Below are positions 1 through 10,291 of a stretch of 64,000 nt of DNA, piece after piece. The notes below the pieces were generated by a model, which was given only the letters and a program-made list of their open reading frames with translations, had not been told where the DNA came from and did not search any database. This stretch comes from Pseudofabraea citricarpa (Eukaryota > Ascomycota > Leotiomycetes > Helotiales > Dermateaceae): contig JAPWGK010000031.1 in assembly GCA_029641185.1 (NCBI GenBank), forward strand, positions 391,095 through 455,094. Reading direction: 5' to 3'. Numbering within the stretch: position 1 is the first letter of the stretch; each line of letters starts with the position of its first letter. The position numbers were made by a program, and so were the translations under genes.

Positions 1-835
1 TTGACAGGTTTCGTAACAATCTAAACATTGGATCCCCATGTTTTATATCAATCTGGCCAGGCTCGAGAATTTCAGCCGGTTGGCCCCAATCTCGGGATGC
101 TCTCGTGTCTGTTTTCTTGCCTGCCTCTTTTGATTTGCCCTTGCCCTTTCCTTTGGGTGCTACCTCATCTTTCTTCGCGCTGAGGCCACTGGCTTGTTTC
201 CACCTCGTGATTTCCTTGTCTACAATACTGTTGCTTGTGGCGTGTCGCAACAATGTCTGTTGCAAATCTTGATCGCATAACCATGAATTCCTGACTGCAT
301 TGTGCCATAAGAGCATCTGCACATGTACTTGGTGTGTGGATATTCGGATCTGTCGCTCAATTTTGCTAGGTCCTTTCTTCGCACCGAGAGGATTCGTCAG
401 TGAGATCCTGGTTTCCTTGGTCAAGGTCAACTCTAGGTCACCGGAAGGCAGAGGGCCAGAAGGTGCAGGAGCCACATGTGGTGGGATATCTTCGAACTCA
501 ACATCCTCATCCTCATCGTCTGATCCACTGCTCGTTTTCTGTCGTTTGGCATTCGGGACGTCTTCAAATTCGGCATCGGATAGAGAGGATAGAGAGCTCT
601 CTTCGTCTTCAATCGCGGCGATTTTGTCGAGCGCAGCTTTGTTTCTTTCTGCAGAACGCTTAAAGCCCTTAGTGCTGTGGTCGAGATCATCAAAGAGAGT
701 AGGCTTTTTGGGCGTATGCGATGCTACTTTCCCTTTCCCCTTCCCCTTGGGCCGGCCTGGTTTTGAAGTAGCCTTAGAGGACTCAGGCTCAGGCGAAGGT
801 GACTTCAAGTGCTTGCGGGGGAGAAACGGAGGCAT
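1..835 (-). CDS. rad4: Rad4/XPC-family DNA repair protein, N-terminal part
   Basis: Damage-recognition factor of nucleotide excision repair (XPC / yeast Rad4 / fission yeast Rhp41-Rhp42 family), acting in the nucleus. Only the first 278 codons are present; the gene leaves the window at base 1 with no stop and no intron. The start is the ATG at 833-835. The N-terminus is basic (GRPKGKGKGK), followed by an acidic, Ser-rich stretch with KRQK, a likely nuclear-localisation region. The family signature begins at about residue 180, where IERQIRISTHQVHVQ and NSWLCDQDLQQTLLRH match the start of the transglutaminase-like Rad4 domain. A lysine-rich insert (KGKGKGKSKEAGKK) follows. The catalytic-fold core and beta-hairpin DNA-binding domains lie outside the window. 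It shares a 317-bp divergent promoter with the phosphatase at 1153. The family call rests on motif recognition, not alignment. Confidence 0.82.
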   Translation of the reverse strand, partial: MPPFLPRKHLKSPSPEPESSKATSKPGRPKGKGKGKVASHTPKKPTLFDDLDHSTKGFKRSAERNKAALDKIAAIEDEESSLSSLSDAEFEDVPNAKRQKTSSGSDDEDEDVEFEDIPPHVAPAPSGPLPSGDLELTLTKETRISLTNPLGAKKGPSKIERQIRISTHQVHVQMLLWHNAVRNSWLCDQDLQQTLLRHATSNSIVDKEITRWKQASGLSAKKDEVAPKGKGKGKSKEAGKKTDTRASRDWGQPAEILEPGQIDIKHGDPMFRLLRNLS

Positions 836-1152
836 TGCGATGCCTGTCAAGAAGACCGAGGGGATCAATCGCAAAGCATCGCGTGGAAACACGGTTGGGG
901 TTGTTGACGCGTAAATTGGATTATATTTCCTGGCGACAAAGGTTCAGCCTTGATGAGGTCATGACTCTCGACTGGCAGCCTGGCCGGTACAAACATGCGC
1001 CAGCCTCGCCATTCACAAATCTCTTCGTCCTTCAACCACCACTTCTCTTCCGTAAAGATCAAACATAGTTGTCCTGTTTTAATTTTGACCTTTCACATTT
1101 TCACAAGACGTTCTTCTTCTTCGCCCTTATCGTCGTCCTCCTTGTCTTCGCC

Positions 1153-1767
1153 ATGCCTAAAAAGCTTACGAAAACCCCCACCACCGCATCTACTTCCTCC
1201 TACGAGTCTGCAACTGCGCCAGCGACCTTTCAAGATGGTCGCGCCCTCCCAAAATTGATCGTATTTGACTTGGACTACACACTTTGGCCGTTCTGGGTCG
1301 ACACTCATGTTACACCACCTATCAAAGCTACTCCACAGAACGACGCCTGCAAGGACAGATTCGGCGAGAGTTTTGCATTCTATTCCGAAGTGCCCGGTAT
1401 TCTTGCATCGTTGCGAGAGCGAGGCATAAAGGTCGGAGCTGCCAGTCGGACATCTGCACCAGATTTGGGACGAGAGATGCTACGGCTGCTCCAGATTGTC
1501 GATGTAGATGGCAAGAAGAAAAAATCAATCGAGTTCTTTGATCACTTAGAGATATACCCGGGGAGCAAAATCACCCATTTCAACAAATTACAGAAGGCTA
1601 CAGGACTGAAGTATGAGGATATGTTATTCTTCGATGACGAGTCGAGGAATCGCAACGTGGAGTCCTTGGGCGTAACCATGTACCTGGTACGCGACGGTGT
1701 CAGCAAAGCGGAGATCAACAATGGCATCAAGGAGTGGCGAAAAAGGCATGGACATGATCTTGTATAG
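1153..1767 (+). CDS. Magnesium-dependent phosphatase-1 (MDP-1), HAD superfamily
   Basis: Single-exon gene of 204 aa. HAD-superfamily acid phosphatase of the MDP-1/Acid_PPase family (eukaryotic homologues act on phosphotyrosine and sugar-phosphate substrates; cytosolic). HAD motif I is VFDLDYTLWPFWVDTH, with the nucleophile Asp and acid/base Asp of DxDxT/DLDYT. Motif II is GAASRTSAP. Motif III/IV ends in MLFFDDESRNRNVESLGV, with the metal-binding DD. The open frame extends 28 codons upstream (to 1069), but that stretch is hydrophobic and unlike the family. The ATG at 1153 directly precedes a typical MPKKL start, so I use it. Length fits the family (roughly 160-210 aa). It is divergent from the rad4 homologue, and there is no sign of intron or damage. 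Confidence 0.88.
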   Translation: MPKKLTKTPTTASTSSYESATAPATFQDGRALPKLIVFDLDYTLWPFWVDTHVTPPIKATPQNDACKDRFGESFAFYSEVPGILASLRERGIKVGAASRTSAPDLGREMLRLLQIVDVDGKKKKSIEFFDHLEIYPGSKITHFNKLQKATGLKYEDMLFFDDESRNRNVESLGVTMYLVRDGVSKAEINNGIKEWRKRHGHDLV

Positions 1768-2097
1768 AATTACAGCTTTATATTTTGAAGAATCAACGGC
1801 TGTACTCGATCTAAGCTTGTGGATAGCGAGCTTCAACAGCCAGCGTGCCTGAGCCACAAGACCAGGTTCACCGACTTCTATGGCCTTTCTTAGCACAGCG
1901 GAGAGGAATTTTTCAACGATGAAATGACAAATTCCTATGATAAGATTTCGGGGAGGAGAACAAGTGCTTTTCATATCCATATAGATATCTTTCAGAGATG
2001 GTCTTACATAAGCGACATAGCTAAAGGGGATGGCAGTAAGAGCAAATGTAGCAACTTCTCAAGCTCAACTTCATCTCTTATCTTCCCGTCTATCAAC
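1768..2097. other. Intergenic, MDP-1 3' end to GNAT 5' end
   Basis: About 330 bp containing the MDP-1 3'UTR and the promoter of the next gene. The reading frame of the downstream acetyltransferase stays open back to 1924, but its Ser-rich translation shows no conserved motif. I treat it as 5' untranslated sequence. No other feature seen. Confidence 0.5.
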
Positions 2098-2658
2098 ATG
2101 GATTTCGTAAAGCCACAAAATCAATTTGATAAGCCAGTCATAATACGGAAAGCTCAGGAATTAGACATCCCGTTACTCGAAGCTGTTGAGAGGTCTGCTG
2201 CCATCCTCTTTCGGGAAAATGGTCTTGCATTCTTGGCTGATGGGGATACAATGGATCAGAAGACGCTTTTTTCGATGAAGGATTCTGGAAATTTGTGGGT
2301 AGCAGTGGGTAATCAAAACCAACCGATTGGATTTCTTGGTGGCTATGACTTGGATGGCTATTTCTATATCGCGGAGCTCTCTGTTTCCGAGGCAGCTCAA
2401 GGCAATGGCATCGGGAAGATGCTAATCAACAGCATGATGGCAGATATAAAGCCACAGGAATGGAAGGGCGTAACATTGCTAACTTACAGAGATCTTTACT
2501 TCAATGGGCCGTGGTACGGCAGACAGGGTTTCAAGGAAGTTGAACCTGCAGTTCTCGGAGAAGGGCATGTGGCCATGATGGCAGAAGAAGCACTGCACGG
2601 CCACGACATCAGCAAGAGGTGCGCATTGAGGAGATATTTCGAACATCAAACCAAATAA
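2098..2658 (+). CDS. GNAT family N-acetyltransferase
   Basis: Single-exon, 186 aa. Acetyl-CoA-dependent N-acetyltransferase; substrate unknown. The acetyl-CoA binding motif A is visible as IAELSVSEAAQGNGIGKML, with the Q-G-N-G-I-G pyrophosphate loop on the expected strand-loop-helix. It is preceded by a beta-strand LWVAVGNQNQPIGFLGG and followed by motif B (YFNGPWYGRQGFKEVEP), where the Y..GF pattern is typical of GNAT C-termini. Start chosen at the ATG of MDFVKPQNQF, in front of which the frame has no family-like sequence. Size is normal for a stand-alone GNAT protein. Followed by 1.4 kb of non-coding DNA. Confidence 0.78.
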   Translation: MDFVKPQNQFDKPVIIRKAQELDIPLLEAVERSAAILFRENGLAFLADGDTMDQKTLFSMKDSGNLWVAVGNQNQPIGFLGGYDLDGYFYIAELSVSEAAQGNGIGKMLINSMMADIKPQEWKGVTLLTYRDLYFNGPWYGRQGFKEVEPAVLGEGHVAMMAEEALHGHDISKRCALRRYFEHQTK

Positions 2659-4084
2659 ATTCCTGAGCGGAATCGTCCCTGGAGAAGCATGCAAGAACCA
2701 TTTATGCCGTGTACAATACGTCCAACAACCAAAACATGCATGAGTTTTGGCAATCAAAGATCTGCAAATTAAAACTCCAAATGACTTCAAACTCGCGATA
2801 GCAAGTCCCTCAGGCATTAGTGATGCTCGTACAAACTTCCCTGCAGATGCGTGGCATATTCCTGCACTCCTCAGGGTACATGGATGTAAAGATAGAAAGC
2901 GTCCCCAAGTCCAATAATCTGAGATTTGAAAGTGTCCATGATCTCCATCAATTCCTTGCATCCAGATCGCCAGCCGTGAGCAGGCATGCCCACCACCCTG
3001 GTCTCACATGTCTATTTGGCAAATGGTATTGGCGGGGGAAACGCATCGAGCACAAAGCAATAAGCTGCTCTTTAACTATACAAGAGTTTCAAGATTACCA
3101 GCTACTACAGCATGATCTTGTTCAAGTGCTAGTGTCCGCAACTCTACCTTATCTTGCAAGCGAAAGTGGCTGCCAAACAGTAAAGTGAGGCTTTTCTCGA
3201 TCCAGAACAATGTCCGGCCCAGCTTCGGACTACCGGTAGTTCTGCAAGACTGCAACACGTTTGGCTTGCATGCATAATGGAATCCTCGAATCATCTCGCC
3301 ATCTCACTGGGTATACAAGATTGGTCAGAGGATCGTGAGACGTTATTTACTTTTGGCGTTGTGTTAAGGTTAAGACAAGGGGGTCAAGGGAATTTTCTCC
3401 GCGACTAGCACCACGTACTGTGGGGGAGACTTGCTGAAGTATGTACTCGTTCATCAACATGAGTGCCACACTGCAACACATGGCACCATGGGTTGACGCC
3501 AAATTCGAACCTATCCCCAGTCCGTGTTATCATACCTCGGACATCATTACGACGGCCAATGAGAGTGTCTAGCATCAACAGGGCTATCTCTTGCGAAGTC
3601 CTATTTGACGCCGTGTGCCCCCCCATCTCATTGTTATCGACGGGAACTGGCATGATCTGTGTACTCCCTCGTCTACCACTGCTGTGGGCATCGACACGAA
3701 CAGTATCTATCACAGTACTGTAAATGCACCACTGCGCATCGAGGAAGATTAATTTGTGCGACAGCCCAGCAACCAATTGACCCCAGCCGATACAGGAACC
3801 CCTGGTCGAGCTCCCTGGAACAGCTTCTGGTCAGTTCAGTTAGGCTGAATCATTTGGTGAGATATATACCAGTTGGCATCGCGCAATATTCTACAACCCC
3901 AAGTTTCCATCATCAATAAATCTACTCTGAAACTACCGTCAAACGACGTCCAGTTGTTGTCCCATTACGCAGTTGGTACAAGGACAACTCTTATCGGGCT
4001 GCTACTGCAAATACTATTGCTCCCCCAGATTGTACTCCAAGTCACGACAGACAACGACAGAAAGACTCAGAAAGCCATTCGACG
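2659..4084. other. Intergenic, 1.4 kb, no gene seen
   Basis: Short overlapping frames exist on both strands (up to 123 codons), but none shows domain-like composition or a plausible splice partner. The last few hundred bases are the promoter and 5'UTR of the permease at 4085. No tRNA, repeat array or terminator recognised. Confidence 0.45.
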
Positions 4085-6234
4085 ATGCTTGAGCCAGCGG
4101 CTGTACCAGATACCGATAATTCAGTTTCCCCTCCTTCGTCGGGGTTCGAAAAAAGTAAAATGCCTGACGCCGAAAATGAAGTGCATACTCATCTGCATGA
4201 GGTGAACGAAACGGGCCACGTGCAGGAGTTGGAGCGGCTGCACTCATTGTTGTCTATCTGCTCAGGTAATAGAGCCTATTAAAGATTGAGCGCAATACAC
4301 TGACACGCGAAGTTGGAATTGTCACTGGTAATACTTGGGCTGCATTAGGAGGTAGCATTGCAGTGGCTATTTAGTAAGTAATAATCACATCAGAGTGAGC
4401 TTTAAGCTAACTGTCTCAGTAATGGAGGCCCGCCTGGCGTTATCTATGAGTTTATTGCAGTGAGCTTTTTTTATTGGCTTATTGCAGCTTCGCTCGCCGA
4501 GTTTGGTATTGTCATCTGCCTCTATGTATGAAGCAATATTTGTACTAACAATTTCAGCGAGTTCCATGCCGTCATCTTCAGGAGTATATCAATGGGCATC
4601 CATCACACCGGGTCCCAAATATGGACGTATCTGTGGTTGGTTTGCGGGGTGGTGGAATACTTTTGCATGGATGTGCGGATCTGGTGAGCTGACCCTTCAT
4701 CGAATCTCCAAGTGATCTGACAGTCATAGCATCGATGGCCGCTATTACTGGTAACATTTGTGTTGCTATGTACGGAGTTTATCATCCAGATTATATGCAA
4801 GAGAGATGGCATGTTTTCATTGCATATCTAATCTCCACTTGGGTTGCCGCCAGCATTGTACTTTTTGGCAACAAGTGGATTCCATTGTTAAAGTAAATAC
4901 CCTGTGTCTCTCAGTTTCAAATCTTGGAAATGGGGCGACAATTGCTAAGACAGAAGTTACTGGCTGAGAATTTATGTCGCCCCTGAATGGTTTTCGGTCT
5001 GCTTCCAAAGCTATCTGAATTCTCGTCAAATGCCACTCTTCTATAAATCAATTACTAACCGTATTCGTAGTACAATTGGCCTTTTCTTTATACTTGGTGG
5101 TATGCTAGCTTATGCCTTCTGTTCTTGGTTTTTGGTTCTTCACTAATAGTATTTAGGTGTGCTGATTACAATCTTGGTCGTTGTAACAATGCCGCATACT
5201 ACAGGCTCAGGCTATGCCACATCTTCTTTTGTCTGGGCTGATTGGAGTAATCAGACTGGGTATTCGAGTAACGGCTTTGTATTCCTTGCCGGTATGCTTA
5301 ATGGGGCTTATGCAGTCGGCACACCAGACTGCGTGAGTCACTTATCTGAGGAGGTTCCCAACCCTCGAAAGTTTATTCCCCTTGCGATGGCAGGTATGTT
5401 TGAAATAAAGCCCGCGTTTTAATGATGGTTTCTGATCTTTCTGTAGCACAAATGATAATCGGATTTTTCACCGCACTATTCTATATGATAGCCATTTTCT
5501 ATGCTATTAAGGATCTTGACGCCGTCTTGGGTGCACCATTCTTCCCACTCTCACAGGTGTATGCTCAAGCAACATCATCCAAAGCAGGTACAACCGGTCT
5601 ACTCTTCATCATTCTTGTCCCGATTTTCTGCACGTTAATCGGAACATATATTACATGCGGAAGGTCTCTCTGGACCCTTGCCCGAGACGACGCACTTCCC
5701 TTCTCAGGCACAATCAAGGCCATATCGCCCCGCTTTAGGATGCCGTTCAACGCTACCCTCGCCTGTGCAACCTTCTCAACCGTTCTGGGGTGCATCTACG
5801 TCGGTTCATCTACGGCTTTCAATGCTTTCGTAGGCTCCTTCGTAATTCTTTCTACGCTTTCATATCTTGCTGCCATCTTGCCATTTATATTTACCAAACG
5901 ATTTACCAATTCTGTCTCGCCACCCGGTCCATATATCAACAGCATGAAGCCAGGACCTTTTAAAATGAACAACGCCATCGGTTACGCAGTAAACATCATC
6001 AGCTGCCTCTATATTGTTGTCTTTGTGGTCATCTACTGTTTCCCTTATAGTATGCCGGTCTCGGCTGCGAGCATGAACTACTCTTGCTTAATAACTGGCG
6101 CCATAACGATTGTAGCTGCCCTTTGGTGGCTAGTCAAGGGCAAGACCTATGTCGGACCCAAGGCTGTGCCGTATGATGGACATGCTGATGTATCCATATC
6201 AAGCCACACACATATTGGCGAGAAGAATGCCTGA
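4085..6234 (+). CDS. APC-superfamily permease, choline/GABA-type transporter
   Basis: Plasma-membrane amine/amino-acid permease of the yeast Hnm1/Uga4 group. Eight exons: 4085-4265, 4313-4373, 4420-4505, 4558-4683, 4730-4892, 5071-5099, 5157-5393, 5447-6234 (556 aa). Every junction closes in phase and restores conserved motifs. HSLLSICSVGIVTGNTWAA spans intron 1, VAIYNGGPPGVIYEF spans intron 2, LAEFASSMPSSSGVYQWAS spans intron 3, and MCGSASMAAITGN spans intron 4. Later signatures are GFVFLAGMLNGAYAVGTPDC, VSHLSEEVPNPR, TYITCGRSLWTLARDDALPF and FNATLACATFSTVLGCIYVG. About 12 hydrophobic segments are expected and the hydrophobic runs fit. The ~30-nt exon 6 is unusually small. Substrate (choline, ethanolamine or GABA) cannot be told from sequence. 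Confidence 0.87.
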
Positions 6235-6728
6235 TTCCGGTGCTTCTAGATCTGTTTAGCCTTACTTCAAGTCTCAATTTGCCTATTTATTTGGTTACTT
6301 GTCTTACATACAACTATTGTCAATTATCAATCTAATGTTATGAAATAGGGTTATTCTTATAAAGACAAGACAGTAACAGAACTTGAGCTGGCTATTCTTC
6401 GTGTAATCAGGGGACGATCTAATATCGAAATATTTGCTCTTATAATATTACAAGGATCAATGACACAATTGAGAAATTTACCCACCACTCACAGCATAAG
6501 ATGCTGAGTAACTCGGTCAGCCTTGTCACGTGGGATATCGGGACGAGCCGGCAGCCAGCACCTTCGAGAACGATCGGCGAATCTTTGTAAGTCAGCCTCG
6601 CCGCCCCACGATTACGACTTCAACATTGCCTATTCACCACGAAGCAGTAGAGAATAGTTGCGTCTCTTTTTGTTTACTCAGCATTTACCCTTCCTCTGGT
6701 CTATATAAGCCACAGCACAGCTGCCATC
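6235..6728. promoter_or_regulatory. Intergenic promoter region with CACGTG box
   Basis: About 490 bp between the permease stop and the AN1 zinc-finger gene. It is AT-rich after the permease, then GC-richer near the start. It contains one CACGTG E-box-type hexamer at about 6527-6532, roughly 200 bp before the ATG. Function inferred from position only. Confidence 0.35.
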
Positions 6729-7655
6729 ATGTCATCCTCACAAAGCCCCGACTCGGACGAGACGTTCATCAAGATGGACGAGAAAGACCCAACGTTAATC
6801 GGAGCGCATTGCCAATACACATACTGCAATCAGCTAGATTTCCTGCCGTTTCGATGCGAATCCTGCCGCGGTACCTTCTGCCTCGATCACCGTTCAGAAA
6901 CCGGTCACAAATGCACAAATGCTGGGGCTTGGGCAGCGCGACGGCGCAAGGCGAATCTGGCAACACCTTCACTTGGCGCTGGCAGGATGATGAAGGAGGT
7001 CGAACGACCATGTGCATCACCAACATGTAAAACGACAATAGGCACGAGTTTATCGACTAGTGTGCATTGCTCAACTTGCAATCGAGATTACTGTCTCAAA
7101 CACCGACTGAAGGAGGACCACGACTGTAAGAATCTGGTTCCAATTGGAGCTCGCGTTGGTAGATTCGATGGGAAGAATGAACAGGTCAAGTCAGCCTTGG
7201 GGAAATTGAAAGCTTGGGGAAATGCCCAGAAAGCGAGCATGCAAGAACGAGTGCTGCCGAAACCAAAACCCACCTCAGCAGCAGCACGATTAGTTGCGGT
7301 GAACACCCTCAAAAAGACTGCGAAGGGCGACGACAAAATCCCTCCGGAGAAGAGAGTATACATGTTCGTGGAGGCCGAAGCTGCAACTACAACTGCAAAA
7401 TTCCCTACTGGCTCGTTCTTTTATTCTAGAGATTGGGTGATTGGACGTGTCCTTGATGCCGCAGCCAAAAGCTTGCAAGTGCAGAATGTTAATAACCAAG
7501 GCACGGACGAGAAGTCCAAGCTAAGAGTCTTTCATGTCGAAGGTGGAAGATTACTTGAATTCAATGAGAAGGTCGGAGATGCGCTTGTGAGCGGCAACAA
7601 GATCGTTCTACTTAGAGGTGTTGGGCCTGCCGTGCCAGATCTCATCGAACTATGA
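6729..7655 (+). CDS. AN1-type zinc finger protein, Cuz1/ZFAND1-like
   Basis: Intronless, 308 aa. Two N-terminal AN1 zinc fingers are visible: residues ~28-62 (HCQYTYCNQLDFLPFRCESC, then FCLDHRSETGHKC) and ~93-133 (CASPTCKTTIGT, HCSTCNRDYCLKHRLKEDHDC). Each carries the C-x2-4-C, CxxC, H-x5-H/C pattern. A linker follows, and the ~100-residue C-terminal part (RVYMFVEAEAATT to VLLRGVGPAVPDLIEL) fits the ubiquitin-like domain of Cuz1/ZFAND1. That family links Cdc48/p97 and the 26S proteasome during arsenite and stress-granule responses. Start at ATG 6729 (catcATGtc). Convergent with the Ntn hydrolase on the other strand. The specific Cuz1 orthology is inferred from domain order. Confidence 0.82.
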   Translation: MSSSQSPDSDETFIKMDEKDPTLIGAHCQYTYCNQLDFLPFRCESCRGTFCLDHRSETGHKCTNAGAWAARRRKANLATPSLGAGRMMKEVERPCASPTCKTTIGTSLSTSVHCSTCNRDYCLKHRLKEDHDCKNLVPIGARVGRFDGKNEQVKSALGKLKAWGNAQKASMQERVLPKPKPTSAAARLVAVNTLKKTAKGDDKIPPEKRVYMFVEAEAATTTAKFPTGSFFYSRDWVIGRVLDAAAKSLQVQNVNNQGTDEKSKLRVFHVEGGRLLEFNEKVGDALVSGNKIVLLRGVGPAVPDLIEL

Positions 7656-8058
7656 AAACGAACTTGACACATTAACGTCACCAAATCTCTACGCTTATCG
7701 ACGAATGGTTTCTCAAGTGCTGAGGAGACCAAACGCACACTAAGTCCATCTGATGGAGCCTGGAGTTAGGAGTTATGGCCTGCATCTGCCGAAAGCACAG
7801 AGCATTTCTCTGGCAAGGAATAAGACGACTGGGACATTTGATCATCATCAAGGAGTATCGGCGTACAGCAATATCTCTTTTCATTTATACATTTTTGAAG
7901 ATCACCTCATGTGTGGCAAGCATTCGAAATAATATCAGTTCATAAGTCTGGAAGCATATGCACGTGAAATAGTATGGTCATTAATACATTTCTCATAGCG
8001 ATTGACGCCGCCCGGTCTATATTCTATATTGTCATAATTTCGTTATAGGTACAATCAT
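7656..8058. other. Convergent 3' intergenic region
   Basis: About 400 bp shared by the 3' ends of two converging genes. AT-rich near 7,950-8,050. No gene, repeat or RNA structure recognised. Confidence 0.4.
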
Positions 8059-9096
8059 TCACGGATCCAGGACAAAAATTTCCACAGGCGCCACCGGTTT
8101 TCCAGCCAAAACTTGACCTTTCTTCGTTCCCATGTCCATCACGACACTAAAGAGCGTTGCTACGTTTTCTTTACCGGTCGACCTGCATATCGCTGCACCG
8201 TCCTTCTCCATTTCGTCGCTCAGCATGCCTAACACGAGTTCTGAACTGGGCTGCTTCTCGCTTGAGTTCTTAAGCAACTCATTGATCCTCTCTAGTCGAA
8301 AGGTTGTGTCCGGTAAAAAGTCTTTTGCTTCGACCACACTCGAATCGTGAGGGAGGATATAGTGGTTGGTATGGGTTACGACTCCAGCTGGATCCATTTC
8401 CAGCTTTACAATATCCGTACTACTACACTCGAGCCCAGTGCCTCCAGTCAAATCTGCGACCAGAATGTGACAAGCACTGGCTACTCCGGCCTTCTCCAAG
8501 GCCTCGACTGCTGCAGCTCGCGTTGGACTTTCCATGACAGTTCTCAAAGCCAAATGACACGGCAATCTTGTGAATGAGACGCCTTTCGCTTTGATGGCAT
8601 TCAGCGTACATCCCACTCCCTTCTCATTCATTCCAATCTTCCCGATAATGCCCGCCTCGGTGACCATGTGCATGCACATCCCACCTCTTTCCTTTGCAAT
8701 CTTTAATACAATCAGGTTGTTGGATTGTTCTGTGTACCAATCCCAATTCTGCGCCAGTATGGAGGATTGTGGGCCCGACCAGGACAATGCTGTACATCCA
8801 TCGCTGAAGGCTCCAAAAGCTATCTCGGTGCGGACGTTCAGAGCCAATATATCCAGATAGCCCACGTCAGCACCATCAGCTACGCCTTCCATCTCCGAAA
8901 CGTACAGCGGCCAATTGGCAGCTAGGTAGGGCTGGTACTGCAGGGCAAACTTCTTGACGGATTGCCAGTCCATCTTGCTCCTGGTCTCGAACAGTTTCTG
9001 GTAAAATCGGATACATCTGAAAATCTGTCTCTTGGCTGCCCTGCCATGCTGGAGCCCTATCTCGTGCGCATTGCCGTAGCAGTATACCTCTTCCAT
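8059..9096 (-). CDS. Acyl-CoA:6-APA/isopenicillin N acyltransferase-like Ntn hydrolase
   Basis: Intronless, 345 aa. Member of the C45 acyltransferase family (penicillin AAT/penDE and its IAL-type paralogues). The proenzyme self-cleaves before a Cys that becomes the N-terminal nucleophile. Gly100-Cys101 in FGAFSDGCTALSW matches the known Gly-Cys cleavage site in position and context. HEIGLQHGRAAKRQI near residues 11-25 and LAQNWDWYTEQSNN at ~113-126 are further family signatures. Length is close to the 357-aa penicillin enzyme. It ends in VLDP and so lacks the peroxisomal PTS1 tripeptide of penDE, and no ACV synthetase or IPN synthase genes lie nearby. A beta-lactam role is therefore unlikely; it is more likely an amidase/acyltransferase of unknown substrate. 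Confidence 0.85.
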   Translation of the reverse strand: MEEVYCYGNAHEIGLQHGRAAKRQIFRCIRFYQKLFETRSKMDWQSVKKFALQYQPYLAANWPLYVSEMEGVADGADVGYLDILALNVRTEIAFGAFSDGCTALSWSGPQSSILAQNWDWYTEQSNNLIVLKIAKERGGMCMHMVTEAGIIGKIGMNEKGVGCTLNAIKAKGVSFTRLPCHLALRTVMESPTRAAAVEALEKAGVASACHILVADLTGGTGLECSSTDIVKLEMDPAGVVTHTNHYILPHDSSVVEAKDFLPDTTFRLERINELLKNSSEKQPSSELVLGMLSDEMEKDGAAICRSTGKENVATLFSVVMDMGTKKGQVLAGKPVAPVEIFVLDP

Positions 9097-10291
9097 CTTT
9101 GTCGTCTGGCTCCCGACTCTCTTCTCTTCTTCTTTTCAATCACAATTCGCAAAGAAGTAGTCAATTGGTTCTTCCAAAACAGCCCAATTCCCTTCTTCCA
9201 ATTTGGGTAGGTGGCTTGCGAGGTTACGGATTACCCGTTCCGTCCACTTGAGATAGATGAGGCTGGGCAACTTAATTACCCAACAAGGGCCACCGGCTTT
9301 CAAAAAGAGTGAGTAGTGTCGAAACAACAAAGCAAACCAACACGCCTGGGACCAAACAAAACAACAAAGTCGAAGTTTATGCAGAAGGGTAGAGGAGGAG
9401 GAACTCGGGAGGAACAAAATTTATGGGAAAGGGGATGATGGGCTTTCTAGAAACATGGAGAGCTTCTTCTTTTCTTTCATGGCCGGAGCACGAAACAAGG
9501 TTGGTTTGGCTGGAAGGGGCACAAAGTCCATGCCCCACTCTTTATGGTCTGCAGCATTACCGTCGCCGTGCTGGCTCCTCAAGCTCACAGGCTGACGGGC
9601 TCTTACATCCACGACAACACCCCCTCGACATCCTAAACTTCAGACTACCGGAGAGGCTACCGTAGCGTGCACTGGACGGCCGACGCAACGACGGGCGTCG
9701 GAATCGGACGCAGTGCTTCCATTCAGTAATGGGTCCCGATAACTAATGCCTCATCACCTCTCTCTTGAGTCTCTCCCCGCCGTTAGCCTCAGCCCTCAGC
9801 CTTCGGACGTTTCGCAGGACACAGGCCAGCATATAGGGCCCCCCCCCTCTCCCGGGCGTAGGGTACGCATGGGACAAGTGGGAGATCAATCGCATCTGGT
9901 TTCTAATTCGGGCCGTTTCGTCATTAACGGCTTACTACTCACCTCGGCTCAAATGCATGTCGCCTACTCAAAGCAGTACCGAAGCCGTGCTCAGAATATC
10001 AGAATCTCAAATAGCTATGGCACGTGACCCAAAAGTCTAAGTCCCCGGTGTGCTCGGTTCTCGCTTCCGGAGCACAAGCACAAGCACAAGCAACAAGCAC
10101 AAGGGCGCACAAGTACAGTACGGTACACCCGGTCTGACTCAAAGGCCAAAGGGCTGTATGTACTCCGTACTCCGTACGAATACTCACTTCACTGTCTCTT
10201 ATACATTCAGCAATTCCTGTGCTGGGTTTCTGAAGCTTCGTCTTTCACAAGGTTTGGTACCAATCATTTCGTTGCCATCAACTCTGTCAAG
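9097..10291. other. Divergent 1.2 kb promoter region
   Basis: Lies between the Ntn hydrolase (-) and GNAT (+) genes. Small frames on both strands look non-coding. A short tandem repeat of ACAAGC-like units sits at about 10,074-10,103, and a GTACTCC doublet at about 10,160-10,175. Otherwise nothing recognised. Confidence 0.4.

Noticed and set aside
2820..3776. ORFs of ~120 codons on both strands downstream of the first GNAT gene
   Set aside because: They overlap each other in opposite strands, have random composition and show no family motif.
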